DNA of 64,000 nt from Chloroflexota bacterium. Its GTDB lineage: Bacteria > Chloroflexota > Chloroflexia > Chloroflexales > Roseiflexaceae. This document shows, one piece after another, positions 1 through 9,174 of the stretch. Position 1 is the first letter of the stretch, and each line of letters begins with the position of its first letter. The translations under genes were made by a program, and so were the position numbers. The stretch lies in NCBI GenBank assembly GCA_018969485.1, contig JAGWYG010000004.1, positions 1 through 64,000 of the forward strand, in the 5' to 3' direction. The notes under the pieces are model-generated. The model was not told where the DNA came from. It saw nothing but the letters and a program-made list of their open reading frames with translations, and did not search any database.

Positions 1-130
1 GTCTCCCGCCCCTTCGTGCCATCGTGTCTTCGTGTGATCCCGTCTCCCGCCCTTCGTGCCTCCGTCTCCCGCCCCTTCGTGCCATCGTGTCTTCGTGTGA
101 TCCCGTCTCCCGCCCTTCGTGTCTTCGTGA
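1..130. repeat. Minisatellite, CTTCGTG family, left edge
   Basis: Two copies of a roughly 63 bp unit (starting at 1 and 64) are built from the short words 'cttcgtg', 'tcttcgtgtga' and 'cgtctcccgcc'. The same vocabulary returns at about 18.9-19.1 kb. The array lies directly downstream of the helicase stop and is cut by the window edge. No reading frame through it looks like a protein. It is not a CRISPR array, because there is no constant repeat with unique spacers. Confidence 0.85.
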
Positions 131-148
131 GAGCATCGCACCAGCCGC

Positions 149-2350
149 TCACACCGACGGCTCGAGCCGGGCGAAACTCGCCAGCAGCCGCCGCACGCCC
201 TGGCCGACGAATGCCACCGTCACCTCGACATCGCCTTCGACCACCCGTGCGCTCACGACCACGCCTTCGCCGAAGTTGGCGTGACGCACCCGCTGGCCTG
301 GCGCGAAGGGCGTTGCATCGCCCGGCGGCGGCGGCGTGCGCGCTGCGGCGAGCCCGCCCGGCGCGTGCCGTAGGCTGCGCGCCACCGGCGTGCTGCGTGG
401 TGCGCCCCGGCCGCCGCGCTGCAGCGCCGTCGCCGGGATGTCATCGAGGAAGCGCGATGGCTCGTTGCCCGACTGGCGGCCAAAGCTGGTGCGCCGCGCA
501 GCATACAGCAGATACAGCCGCTGCCGGGCGCGCGTCGCGCCGACGTAGAACAGCCGACGCTCCTCGTCGAGCGCGTCGCGATCCTCCAGCGAGCGCGCAT
601 GCGGCAGCAACCCCTCCTCGAGACCCGTGATGAACACCACCGGAAACTCGAGGCCCTTGGCCTGGTGCAGCGTGATGCACGTCACGCCACCCGCGCTGTC
701 GCCACGATCGCCATCGGCGACCAGCGCCACCGCCTCGAGGAATGCCGCCAGGCGCGTGCTGTCGCCGCCCGACTCCACCGTCGCGGCGACGTTGCGCAAT
801 TCCTGCACGTTCTCCCAGCGCTCGGCGCCATCGACGCGCCCATACTCCTGCTCCAGCGCGCCCCGCAGCCCGAGCCGATCGAACAGGTGCTGCAGCAATG
901 CCGCCGGATCATCCGCCGCACGCCAGGCGAACGCCGCGTCGAGCGACTCGAGGAACGCACGCACCTGGCGCAGCGCGCGCGTCCCCAGCGCCGGCGCATC
1001 ATCGCCGGCCACCGCCATCTGGAGCACCGTGTAGAGCGGCAACTGCGTCGCCGCCGCACGCCGCTCGAGCTCGGCCACCGTGCGTTCGCCGATCCCGCGT
1101 GCCGGCCAGTTGATGATTCGGCCGAGGCTCAGACTGTCGAACGGATTGTAGATCACGCGCACGTACGCCAGCACATCCTTGACCTCCTTGCGGTCGTAGA
1201 AGCGCGTACCCCCGACGATCTGGTAGCGCAGCCCGCGGCGCAGCAGCGCCTCCTCGATGGCACGCGACTGCGCATTCGTCCGATACATCACCGCCACATC
1301 GGCCGGCACCGCCACACCTTCCGCCCCCAGCGCCACGATCGCATCAGCCACCAGCAGCGCCTCGTCGTCCTGGTCGTAGGCCGACAGCAGCTGAACCGGC
1401 GCACCGTCGCCATGGATCGTCTCCAGCTCCTTGGGTGCACGGCGATGCCCGCTGCGGTTGATCACCGCCTGGGCCACATCGAGGATGGCGCGCGTGCTGC
1501 GGTAGTTGTGACGCAGCAGGATCACCTCGGCGTCCGGGTAATCGCTGGTGAACATGCGGATGTTGCGGATGTCGGCGCCGCGAAACGCGTAGATCGACTG
1601 ATCTTCGTCACCGACGACGAACAACTGACGGTGCGCCGCGGCAAGCTGGCGCAGCAGCACATACTGGACCCGGTTGGTGTCCTGGTATTCATCGGCCAGG
1701 ATGCAGCGGTAGCGGCGGTGATACCAGGCGAGGACGTCGGGGCGTCGCTCGAACAGTCCCGCCATCTCGCCGAGCAGGTCGTCGAAGTCGAAGGCGTTGG
1801 CCTCGAGCAGTAACGCCTGGTAGCGGGCAAACGCCCGCCCCGTGATCTCTTCCAGATAGCCGCGCGCCTGGCGTTGATATGCCGTCGCATCGATCAGCTC
1901 CTGCTTGGCGCGCGAGATCGCCGCCAGCAGCGCGCGCGGCGCATGGCGCTGCTCGTCCAGATCGAGCTCGCGCAGCACGCGCCGCATCAGCCGCAGCTGA
2001 TCATCGCCATCGTAGATCGCGAACTCGCGCTCGCGGCCAAGCTGGGGGGCATCGCGGCGCAGGAAGCGGGCGCACAGGCTGTGGAACGTGCCCACCAGCG
2101 GCATCGTCGCGCCGCCCGGCAGCGCTGCGGCGATGCGCTGCTTCATCTCGCGGGCGGCCTTGTTGGTGAACGTCACCGCCAGGATGGCCGCCGGATCGAC
2201 GCCACGCCGGCGGATCAGGTGCACCACGCGCTGCGTCAGCACCCGCGTCTTGCCCGATCCGGGGCCCGCCAGCACCAGCACCGGCCCATCGCCAGCCTCG
2301 ACCGCGCGGCGCTGCGCCTCATTGAGCCCATGGTTCCCCGAATCGGTCAT
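149..2350 (-). CDS. pcrA: ATP-dependent DNA helicase, UvrD/PcrA family (SF1A)
   Basis: 3'-5' helicase that unwinds DNA in nucleotide-excision repair, mismatch repair and stalled-fork processing. The 733 residues match the family length. Walker A (AGPGSGKT) is near residues 28-35, followed by motif Ia 'AVTFTNKAAREMK', the DEYQD Walker B motif, 'GDEDQSIYAFRGAD', 'NYRS', and the late motifs 'TLHQAKGLEF' and 'VGATRA'. A linker leads to a C-terminal Tudor-like tail ('PGQRVRHANFGEGVV') of the kind that contacts RNA polymerase in PcrA. The ATG at 2350 is preceded by a GAGG-type site. The gene diverges from lon, with a candidate -10 at 2380-2385. Confidence 0.96.
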   Translation of the reverse strand: MTDSGNHGLNEAQRRAVEAGDGPVLVLAGPGSGKTRVLTQRVVHLIRRRGVDPAAILAVTFTNKAAREMKQRIAAALPGGATMPLVGTFHSLCARFLRRDAPQLGREREFAIYDGDDQLRLMRRVLRELDLDEQRHAPRALLAAISRAKQELIDATAYQRQARGYLEEITGRAFARYQALLLEANAFDFDDLLGEMAGLFERRPDVLAWYHRRYRCILADEYQDTNRVQYVLLRQLAAAHRQLFVVGDEDQSIYAFRGADIRNIRMFTSDYPDAEVILLRHNYRSTRAILDVAQAVINRSGHRRAPKELETIHGDGAPVQLLSAYDQDDEALLVADAIVALGAEGVAVPADVAVMYRTNAQSRAIEEALLRRGLRYQIVGGTRFYDRKEVKDVLAYVRVIYNPFDSLSLGRIINWPARGIGERTVAELERRAAATQLPLYTVLQMAVAGDDAPALGTRALRQVRAFLESLDAAFAWRAADDPAALLQHLFDRLGLRGALEQEYGRVDGAERWENVQELRNVAATVESGGDSTRLAAFLEAVALVADGDRGDSAGGVTCITLHQAKGLEFPVVFITGLEEGLLPHARSLEDRDALDEERRLFYVGATRARQRLYLLYAARRTSFGRQSGNEPSRFLDDIPATALQRGGRGAPRSTPVARSLRHAPGGLAAARTPPPPGDATPFAPGQRVRHANFGEGVVVSARVVEGDVEVTVAFVGQGVRRLLASFARLEPSV

Positions 2351-2379
2351 AGCCTGCCTCGCGTCTGCTCACCGGGCCC

Positions 2380-2385
2380 ATTATA
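2380..2385 (-). promoter_or_regulatory. Candidate -10 (TATAAT) for pcrA
   Basis: A perfect TATAAT is read on the minus strand 30 bases upstream of the pcrA ATG. No good -35 hexamer sits 16-18 bases further upstream, so only the -10 is supported. Confidence 0.4.
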
Positions 2386-2445
2386 CATACCGCGGCATCA
2401 CCGCGATTTCTTATACGTTTCATGTGCAAACTGGCCCGTCACGCG

Positions 2446-2474
2446 TTGACACCACCCACCACAATCCGGATACT
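2446..2474 (+). promoter_or_regulatory. Promoter of lon, TTGACA-17-GATACT
   Basis: A perfect -35 TTGACA (2446-2451) and a GATACT -10 (2469-2474) are separated by 17 bases. The expected start site near 2481 gives a leader of about 40 nt, which carries the GAGGAGGAG ribosome-binding site at 2508-2516. I see no CIRCE or HAIR-type heat-shock operator. Confidence 0.65.
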
Positions 2475-2520
2475 GAAGGCAGCGATGGCGCCGCCGTCCG
2501 GCGGCCCGAGGAGGAGTGAG

Positions 2521-4977
2521 ATGTCAGAACTCGACCCATCCACCAGCACCAGCCGATCAGAGCTCCCGGTGATCATCCTCGACGGTGCGGTGGTCTTGCC
2601 CTACACTGTGGTGACCCTGCCGTTGACGCCCGAGAACGACGCCGCCGCGCAATACGCCCTGGCGCGCGACCGGCTGGTGCTCCTGGTCGCGCGTCGCGAG
2701 CAGGCCCGCGATGACGATCCGCTCCTGCTCCAGCTGCATCGTGTCGGTACAGTCGCGCGGATCGAGCAGGCCGGCAAGCTGCCCAATGGCAACAGCGGCG
2801 TCATCGTGCGCGGCATGGTGCGCGGCATCGTCGACGAGATCCTCGCCGAGCGGCCATACGCCCGCGCATCCTATACCGAACGCGCCGATGCCTTCGTGAC
2901 GACCACCGAGCTCGAGGCGCTGGCGCGCGACGTCCACGCGACGATCGATGCCGTCCTGGAGCGCCGCGAGGTGCCACAGGAGATCCGCAACTTCGTGCGG
3001 GGCATCGAAGACCCCGGACACCTCGCCGACAACACCGGATATTCGCCGGACTACACCTTCAGCGAGCGGCAGGAGCTGCTCGAGACGTTTGATGTCGCCG
3101 AGCGCCTGGTGAAGGTGCGCGATGCGTACCGCAAGCAGCTGATGGTGCTCGAGGTGCAGGCCCGGCTGCGCCAGGAAGTGCAGGACGGCACGGCGCGCCA
3201 ACAGCGCGAGTTCTATCTGCGCCAGCAGCTGCGCGCCATCCAGAAGGAGCTCGGCGAGGACGACGCCGAGGCCGATGAGCTCGAGACGCTGCGCGAGCGG
3301 CTGGCGGCGGCGCACCTGCCGGAGGCGGCGCGCAAGGAGGCCGATCGCGAGCTGGCCCGGCTGCGGCGCATGAACAACGCGTCGCCCGAGTATCAGATGG
3401 TGCGCACCTACCTGGAGTGGGTCGCAGACCTGCCGTGGGACCGGTCGACCGGCGCGGCGATCGATATCGCCCATGCGCGGGCGGTGCTCGATACCGACCA
3501 CTACGGCCTCGAGCCGATCAAGGCGCGGCTGCTGGAGTATCTGGCGGTGCGGCGGCGGCGCCAACTGCTGGCCGCCGAGACCGATGGCCCCGCGCCGGCC
3601 CGCGAGCCCATCCTGCTGTTCGTCGGCCCGCCCGGCGTCGGCAAGACCAGCCTGGGGCAGAGCATCGCGCGGGCGCTCGGCCGTGGCTTCGTGCGGGTGA
3701 GCCTGGGTGGCGTGCGCGACGAAGCCGAGCTGCGCGGGTTTCGCCGGACCTACATCGGCTCGCAGCCGGGGCGCATCATCCAGGAGCTGCGCCGCGCCGG
3801 GTCGTCGGATCCGGTGATCCTCCTCGATGAGATCGACAAGCTCGGCGCCGATTATCGCGGTGATCCGGCTGCGGCACTGCTCGAGGTGCTCGATCCCGAA
3901 CAGAACCATACGTTCACCGATCATTACCTGAACGTGCCGTTCGACCTGAGCAAGGTGCTGTTCATCGCGACGGCCAATACGGTCGAGACCATCCCGCCGG
4001 CGCTGCGCGATCGCCTGGAGGCCATCGAGCTGAGCGGCTACATCGAGGACGAGAAGGTGCGCATCGCGCAGCAGCACCTGCTGCCGAAGCAGATTCGCAG
4101 CAACGGGCTGCGCCCGGCCGAGGTGCAGTTCGCTGAGGCGGCGGTGCGCACGGTGATCACCAGCTATACCCGCGAGGCGGGGGTGCGCGGCCTCGAACGC
4201 CAGCTTGGCGCGGTGTTGCGCAAGGTCACCCGCCAACTGGCCGACCACGAGGCAGCGGCGTCACTGGCCACGCTGCCGGTGACGGTCGACGCGGCCTATG
4301 TGCGCCAGGCGCTCGGGCGGCCACGCTTCAGCACCGAGGCCCGCGAGCACATCGATCAGCCAGGCATCGCGACCGGCATGGTCTGGACGCCGGTCGGCGG
4401 CGATATCGTGTTCGTCGAGGCGGCGGCGATCGAGGGCGGCCGCGAGCTGAAGCTGACGGGCCAGCTTGGCGATGTGATGCGCGAGAGCGCCGAGGCGGCG
4501 CTGACGTATGTCCGCTCACGTGCCGGAACACTGGGGATCGATCCGCAGTTCTTCGATACCCATGCGGTGCACATCCATGTGCCCGGCGGTGCGGTGCCGA
4601 AGGACGGCCCGTCGGCTGGCATCACGATGGCGACGGCGCTGGCGTCGGCGGCGACCGGCCGGGTGGTGCGCGATGATCTGGCGATGACCGGCGAGATGAC
4701 GCTGCGCGGCAAGGTGCTGCCGATCGGTGGCATCAAGGAGAAGGCGCTCGGCGCGCATCGCGCGGGCATTCGGACGATCATCCTGCCACGCCGCAATGAG
4801 GCCGAGCTGGAGGATCTGCCGCGCGAGGTGTTCGACGATCTGACATTCATTCCGGTCGATACGGTCGACCAGGTGCTGGCGGCCGCGCTGCTGCCGCATC
4901 CGACGGCGACGATCCATCGGCTGTTCGATCCGGCGGCCGAGAATGCTGCGGCAGGTCAGGAGGCCGCGACGCTCTGA
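2521..4977 (+). CDS. lon: ATP-dependent Lon protease
   Basis: Cytoplasmic AAA+ serine protease that degrades misfolded and regulatory proteins; 818 residues, normal for LonA. In order: N-terminal LON substrate-binding domain (about 10-210), coiled coil, AAA+ domain with Walker A 'GPPGVGKTS' (about 370) and Walker B 'VILLDEIDK', then the proteolytic domain with the Ser-Lys dyad ('KDGPSAGITMA', serine near 697; 'GGIKEKALGAHRAG', lysine near 740). The ATG at 2521 is chosen because GAGGAGGAG ends 4 bases upstream. The frame is open further upstream (to 2422), but that stretch does not resemble Lon and overlaps the promoter. Confidence 0.98.
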   Translation: MSELDPSTSTSRSELPVIILDGAVVLPYTVVTLPLTPENDAAAQYALARDRLVLLVARREQARDDDPLLLQLHRVGTVARIEQAGKLPNGNSGVIVRGMVRGIVDEILAERPYARASYTERADAFVTTTELEALARDVHATIDAVLERREVPQEIRNFVRGIEDPGHLADNTGYSPDYTFSERQELLETFDVAERLVKVRDAYRKQLMVLEVQARLRQEVQDGTARQQREFYLRQQLRAIQKELGEDDAEADELETLRERLAAAHLPEAARKEADRELARLRRMNNASPEYQMVRTYLEWVADLPWDRSTGAAIDIAHARAVLDTDHYGLEPIKARLLEYLAVRRRRQLLAAETDGPAPAREPILLFVGPPGVGKTSLGQSIARALGRGFVRVSLGGVRDEAELRGFRRTYIGSQPGRIIQELRRAGSSDPVILLDEIDKLGADYRGDPAAALLEVLDPEQNHTFTDHYLNVPFDLSKVLFIATANTVETIPPALRDRLEAIELSGYIEDEKVRIAQQHLLPKQIRSNGLRPAEVQFAEAAVRTVITSYTREAGVRGLERQLGAVLRKVTRQLADHEAAASLATLPVTVDAAYVRQALGRPRFSTEAREHIDQPGIATGMVWTPVGGDIVFVEAAAIEGGRELKLTGQLGDVMRESAEAALTYVRSRAGTLGIDPQFFDTHAVHIHVPGGAVPKDGPSAGITMATALASAATGRVVRDDLAMTGEMTLRGKVLPIGGIKEKALGAHRAGIRTIILPRRNEAELEDLPREVFDDLTFIPVDTVDQVLAAALLPHPTATIHRLFDPAAENAAAGQEAATL

Positions 4978-5136
4978 TCGCCGGTCGCGCTGTGCCGCCG
5001 CTGCCCGCATGTCTGGGTCGGGTGTCGGCGGCATGGGCGATGACCTGCTGGCGACGGTGCGGCTGCTGGCTGCGCTGGTGCGACGACCAGCGGGTACAAT
5101 GATCCCGGATGTGCGGCTGCACGACCGGGGGAGGAG

Positions 5137-5853
5137 ATGGCTCGCATCTGCATCGATCACCGCTGGCTGCTCTGCGCCAGCCTGGCTGCGCTGGTGCTCG
5201 CTGGCTGCGGCGCGCCCAGCGCCACGCCCGCGCCCAGCGCCACGCCCGCGCCCAGCGCCACGCCCGCGCCCAGCACCACGCCCGCGCCCAGCGCCACGCC
5301 CGTGCCCAGCGCCACGCCCGTGCCCAGCGCCACGCCCGTGCGTGTTCCGGCATACCGGTTTCCCGTCGAGCCCGCCGACCAGAGCAGCTATGGCCGCTGC
5401 CACCACGACTATCCCGCGTCCGATATCTTCGCGCCCGTGGGCAGCACCTTCGTCGCCGTCACCGATGGCGTGGTGACCTTCGTACGCGAGCGTGACCAAT
5501 GGGATCCGGCTGCCGATGATCCGCGCGTCCGCGGTGGCATCGCCGTGGCGATCGTCGGCGATGATGGCGTGCGCTACTACGGATCACACCTCACGTCGGT
5601 TGCCCCGGGCATCATCGTCGGCGCGCGCGTCAGCGCCGGCGACGCCCTGGGCACGACCGGCGACAGCGGCAACGCGCGCGGGACGCCGCCGCACCTGCAC
5701 TTCGGCATCTCGCCCCCGGGCGACGGCGCTGATCCCGACGACTGGCTGGTGCGGCGCGGCACGATCGATCCGTGGCCATTCCTCGAGGCCTGGCGCGCCG
5801 GACAGCCGCTGACCCCCGACATCACCGACACCAGTGGCCGCGGCGCGTGCTGA
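5137..5853 (+). CDS. M23-family (LytM-like) peptidase lipoprotein
   Basis: Predicted cell-envelope zinc endopeptidase acting on peptidoglycan peptides; 238 residues. The signal peptide ends in a lipobox (LVLAGC). It is followed by a spacer of seven PSATPA/V hexapeptides and then an M23 domain. The metal-binding pattern HxxxxD ('HHDYPASD') and the final HxH ('PPHLHFG') are both present, so the enzyme should be active. A GGGGGAGG site abuts the ATG. A TACAAT hexamer at 5095-5100 may be its -10. It converges on htpG. The Pro/Thr spacer probably holds the domain away from the membrane. Confidence 0.88.
   Translation: MARICIDHRWLLCASLAALVLAGCGAPSATPAPSATPAPSATPAPSTTPAPSATPVPSATPVPSATPVRVPAYRFPVEPADQSSYGRCHHDYPASDIFAPVGSTFVAVTDGVVTFVRERDQWDPAADDPRVRGGIAVAIVGDDGVRYYGSHLTSVAPGIIVGARVSAGDALGTTGDSGNARGTPPHLHFGISPPGDGADPDDWLVRRGTIDPWPFLEAWRAGQPLTPDITDTSGRGAC
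5211..5340 (+). repeat. 18-bp in-gene tandem repeat encoding PSATP(A/V)
   Basis: About seven head-to-tail copies of the 18-mer GCGCCCAGCGCCACGCCC, differing at a few positions (one Ser-to-Thr copy; Ala to Val in the last three), encode the linker of the M23 lipoprotein. The near-identical DNA suggests slippage, so copy number may vary between strains. Confidence 0.9.
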
Positions 5854-6064
5854 TACACGCCGCCACAGGCCGGCTCCGCGGCAAGGGGGCACGCGCCTGC
5901 CCTCGCCGCGCGATCACGGAGCGCGCCAGGCTTGGCGCGGCCGCCGCGGCAGCCGGATGCGCGCCATCCAGGCGCAGGAGGCACGCACCGCCACGAAGCG
6001 TCACAGGGAGCAGAGCGCCGCATCGTCCGCATCAACCCGGCTGACGCCACCATCCCGGATCACG

Positions 6065-6098
6065 CGCCGATGCCAGGGAGCGCTCCCTGGCATCGGCG
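6065..6098. terminator. 34-bp perfect palindrome between convergent genes
   Basis: CGCCGATGCCAGGGAGC is followed directly by its exact reverse complement, 17 bp per arm with no spacer. It lies between the stops of the M23 gene (5853) and htpG (6145). Position suggests a bidirectional terminator, but there is no U-tract on either side and a zero-base loop is unusual. It could instead be a protein-binding palindrome. The rest of 5854-6144 shows no gene. Confidence 0.5.
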
Positions 6099-6144
6099 TC
6101 GGCGGAGCTGGTGCCGTCGCGGAGCCGGCACGGCAGGGCGCGCG

Positions 6145-8019
6145 TCAGGGGCGCGGCGTCACGCCGGCCGCCGCCTCCATCAGCGACTGGATGCGGCCGA
6201 TCATCGTCGCCGGATTGGGGTGCAGCCCCTCGAGCAGCAAGGCGCTCTCGTACAGCTGCTCGATCAGCGCGGCCGCCAGCGGCGCCGCGGCATCGTGCTC
6301 CAGCAACGCCGTCAGCCGCTCGATCAGCGCATGGCCACGGTTGATCTCCAGCACGCGCGGCGACACCTGATAGTCGCGGTCGAGCAGCCGCTGGATGCGA
6401 TCCATCTCGCGCCCCGCGCCCTGCTCGCCGGCGACCAGCCGCACCGGGCTGGAGCGCAGCGTCTCGGAGGCGCGCACGCCGGCGATGCGCTCGCCCAGCG
6501 TGGCCTTGACGGCGTTCACCAGCGTCACGAAGCGCATGTCATCGACCAGCACCTCGTGCGCGGCGGCCTCGCCCGGCAGCTGCAGGTTCGGATCATCGAT
6601 GTTCACCAGCTTGTGGCCAGCGAACTCGCGCAGCCCGTTGAGCATGTAGCCGTCGATGATATCGACCAGGAACAGCACTTCCAGCCCACGCTCGCGCAAC
6701 GCATCGAGATGCGGACTGGTGCGGGCACTCTCGAGATCGCCCGCCAGCACGTAGTAGATATCCTGCTGGTCGGGCTGCAGCCGGCCGACATACTCCGCCA
6801 GGCTGATCAGCGCATCGCCCGAGGCGCTGCTGGCGAAGCGCAGCAGCGGCAGCAGTTCGTCGCGCACCCCCGCATCGGTCGCGATGCCTTCCTTGAAGAA
6901 GACGCCGAACTCGTTCCAGAGCTTGAGATAGCGCTCCGGCTCCTTCTCGGCCAGTTCGGCGATCTCACGCTGCAGCTTGCTGGCCAGCGACTTCTTGATG
7001 CGCGGCAGCACCGAACCGCTCTGGATCATCTCGCGCGACACGTTGAGCTGCAGGTCCTCGCTGTCGACCACGCCTTCGATGAAGCGGAAGTGGCCCGGCA
7101 GCAGGTCTTTGGCCTCTTCCTGGATCAGGACCTTGCGCGAGTACAGCTTGATCTTGCCCTCGACGCGACGCTCGACGACGCCGCGCTCGCGTTTGGCCGG
7201 GACGAACATCAGCGCATGCAGATCGACTGGCGCATCGGTCGAGAGGTGCACGGTGAGCAGCGGCGCTTCAAAGTCGAACGTCAGCTGGCGGTAGAATTCC
7301 TCGTACTGCGACGCCTCGACTTTGCGCGGCGCCTGGCGCCACAGCGCCTGCTGCTCGTTGGCGCGCTCGTCGCCGACATACACCGGGAATGCGACGAAGT
7401 TCGAGTGACGCCGGATGATCTGCCGCACGCGCCAGGGCGTGGCAAACTCATGGGCCTCTTCCTTCAGCCTGAGGATCACGGTGGTGCCACGCTGCTCGCG
7501 CTCGGCGGCCGCCACGGTGAACGTCTCGTCGCCGGTCGAGCGCCACAGTGCGGCGGGCTCGTCGCGCCGGTGCGAACGCGAGATCACGGTGACTTCGTCG
7601 GCGACGACGAATGCGGAGTAGAAGCCGACGCCGAACTGCCCGATGATCGAACTGCGCTGCCCGGCCTCGAGGCGCTCGACGAGCGATCGCGCGCTCGATT
7701 GCGCGATCGTGCCGAGGTGATCGATCAGATCCTGACGCGACATGCCGATGCCCGTGTCGCTGATGGTGATCGTCTTGGCGTCCTCATCGACGCTGATGCG
7801 CACCTCGAGCTCGGCGTCGGCATCGACGACATCGGTGTTGGTGACCATCTCGAACTGCACCCGATGCAGCGCGTCGGACGCATTCGAGATCAGTTCGCGC
7901 AGAAAGATCTCGCGATCGCTGTAGAGCGAGTGCGCGAGGATGTTGAGTAATTGCCGCACCTCGGTGCGGAACGGAACGGCGGCAGGGTTCTGGTCGGTCA
8001 CCGCATCACTGGCGGTCAT
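6145..8019 (-). CDS. htpG: Molecular chaperone HtpG (Hsp90)
   Basis: Cytosolic ATP-dependent chaperone; 624 residues, typical for bacterial Hsp90. The N-terminal GHKL ATPase shows 'LRELISNASDALHR', 'DTGIGMS' and 'GQFGVGFYSAFVVAD'. The middle domain carries 'VFFKEG' and 'LYSRKVLIQEEAKDLLP', followed by the C-terminal dimerisation region. A GGAGAG site precedes the ATG. A TTGTCG-18-TAGGAT promoter lies at 8062-8091, so the gene is probably transcribed alone. It ends near the large palindrome at 6065-6098. Confidence 0.97.
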   Translation of the reverse strand: MTASDAVTDQNPAAVPFRTEVRQLLNILAHSLYSDREIFLRELISNASDALHRVQFEMVTNTDVVDADAELEVRISVDEDAKTITISDTGIGMSRQDLIDHLGTIAQSSARSLVERLEAGQRSSIIGQFGVGFYSAFVVADEVTVISRSHRRDEPAALWRSTGDETFTVAAAEREQRGTTVILRLKEEAHEFATPWRVRQIIRRHSNFVAFPVYVGDERANEQQALWRQAPRKVEASQYEEFYRQLTFDFEAPLLTVHLSTDAPVDLHALMFVPAKRERGVVERRVEGKIKLYSRKVLIQEEAKDLLPGHFRFIEGVVDSEDLQLNVSREMIQSGSVLPRIKKSLASKLQREIAELAEKEPERYLKLWNEFGVFFKEGIATDAGVRDELLPLLRFASSASGDALISLAEYVGRLQPDQQDIYYVLAGDLESARTSPHLDALRERGLEVLFLVDIIDGYMLNGLREFAGHKLVNIDDPNLQLPGEAAAHEVLVDDMRFVTLVNAVKATLGERIAGVRASETLRSSPVRLVAGEQGAGREMDRIQRLLDRDYQVSPRVLEINRGHALIERLTALLEHDAAAPLAAALIEQLYESALLLEGLHPNPATMIGRIQSLMEAAAGVTPRP

Positions 8020-8061
8020 GGCATCTCTCCGTGTTGCTGGTCGGCACGAACCTTCGCCTCT

Positions 8062-8091
8062 ATCCTACCCGAAGCGCGATGCTGCCGACAA
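8062..8091 (-). promoter_or_regulatory. Candidate htpG promoter, TTGTCG-18-TAGGAT
   Basis: On the minus strand TTGTCG (8086-8091) and TAGGAT (8062-8067) are 18 bases apart, about 43 bases upstream of the htpG ATG. Each hexamer matches four of six consensus positions. No CIRCE operator (TTAGCACTC inverted repeat) is present. Confidence 0.4.
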
Positions 8092-8193
8092 GCCGGGCGC
8101 GTTAGCGCTGTGTTAGAACGCCTGCCCGCCATGAGGCAGCACAGGAGCGCGCCGACCGCCCGGCCGCGCCCGGGGCCAGCGCAGCCCGCCCGG

Positions 8194-9162
8194 TCACGGC
8201 ACGAGCAGCACCTTGCCGCTCGTCGCGCGGCCGGCCAGCGCCGCATGCGCCGCGCCCGCCTCGGCCAGCGGATAGACCGAGTCGATCTGGACCTGGAGCG
8301 TCTCCGCTTCGATCGCTGCGAACAGCGCGCCAGCACGCCCGAGCAGTTCATCGCGACTGGCGCTGTAGTGCAGCAGCGTCGGCCGGGTGAGGAACAGCGA
8401 GCCACGCGCATTGAGCACCTGTGGATCGAACGGCGGCACGGCACCGCTCGACTGACCATACAGCACCAGCATGCCACGCGGCCGCAGCGCCGCCAGGCTC
8501 TGCTCGAAGGTCGTCCTGCCGACCGAGTCGTACACCACGTCGACGCCGCGCCCATGCGTCTCGCGCTGGACCACGGCGACGAAGTCCTCGCGGGTGTAAT
8601 CGACCACCACGTCGGCGCCGCAGCGCTGCGCAATCGCCGCCTTGGCCCCGGTCGAGACGGTGCCGATGACGCGTGCGCCCCGCCGGCGTGCCAACTGGAC
8701 CAGCAGTTGGCCGACGCCGCCGGCGGCGGCATGGACCAGCGCCACATCGCCGGGCTGGAGCGGCCAGGTGCTGTGACTCAGATAGTGGGCAGTCATGCCC
8801 TGCAACATCACTGCCGCCGCGACCTGCTCGCTCACGGCATCGGGCAGCGCCACCAGCTTCCATGCCGGCACGGCGGCATACTCGGCGTAGGCGCCGGGCT
8901 GCATGGCATACGCCACCCGGGCGCCGAGCAGCGCCGGATCGACGCCGGCGCCCAGTTCACACACCACCCCGGCCGCTTCCTGGCCGAGAGTCAGCGGCAG
9001 GGCACCACGGTATTGCCCCGAGCGCTGGTAGATGTCGATGAAATTGACGCCGATCGCGCTGATGCGCACCAGCGCCTCGCCGGCGGCCGGCCGCGGCATC
9101 TCGAGCTCGTCGAGCTCAAGCGCCTCGACGCCGCCAAACCCATGGATCCTGATCGCTCGCAT
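8194..9162 (-). CDS. NADPH:quinone oxidoreductase, zinc-free MDR family
   Basis: Medium-chain reductase expected to reduce quinones or related alpha,beta-unsaturated carbonyls with NADPH; 322 residues. The GroES-like N-terminus ('GVNFIDIYQRSGQY', 'GQEAAGVVCELGAGV') lacks the zinc-ligand cysteines of alcohol dehydrogenases. The Rossmann domain has 'VHAAAGGVGQLLVQLA'. A GAGGAG site precedes the ATG at 9162. It starts 12 bases after the amidotransferase and is the last gene of the minus-strand run. The physiological substrate cannot be read from sequence. Confidence 0.9.
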   Translation of the reverse strand: MRAIRIHGFGGVEALELDELEMPRPAAGEALVRISAIGVNFIDIYQRSGQYRGALPLTLGQEAAGVVCELGAGVDPALLGARVAYAMQPGAYAEYAAVPAWKLVALPDAVSEQVAAAVMLQGMTAHYLSHSTWPLQPGDVALVHAAAGGVGQLLVQLARRRGARVIGTVSTGAKAAIAQRCGADVVVDYTREDFVAVVQRETHGRGVDVVYDSVGRTTFEQSLAALRPRGMLVLYGQSSGAVPPFDPQVLNARGSLFLTRPTLLHYSASRDELLGRAGALFAAIEAETLQVQIDSVYPLAEAGAAHAALAGRATSGKVLLVP

Positions 9163-9174
9163 CGCTGCTGCTCC

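Noticed and set aside
599-1813. Long plus-strand open frame antisense to pcrA
   Set aside because: His/Arg/Ala-rich shadow of a conserved helicase; no start site or family pattern.
5932-7950. 672-codon plus-strand frame antisense to htpG
   Set aside because: Complement of the highly conserved HtpG frame in high-GC DNA; composition is typical antisense noise.
8020-8193. CIRCE/HrcA operator upstream of htpG
   Set aside because: A 'ttagcgct' word occurs, but the TTAGCACTC-N9-GAGTGCTAA inverted repeat does not.
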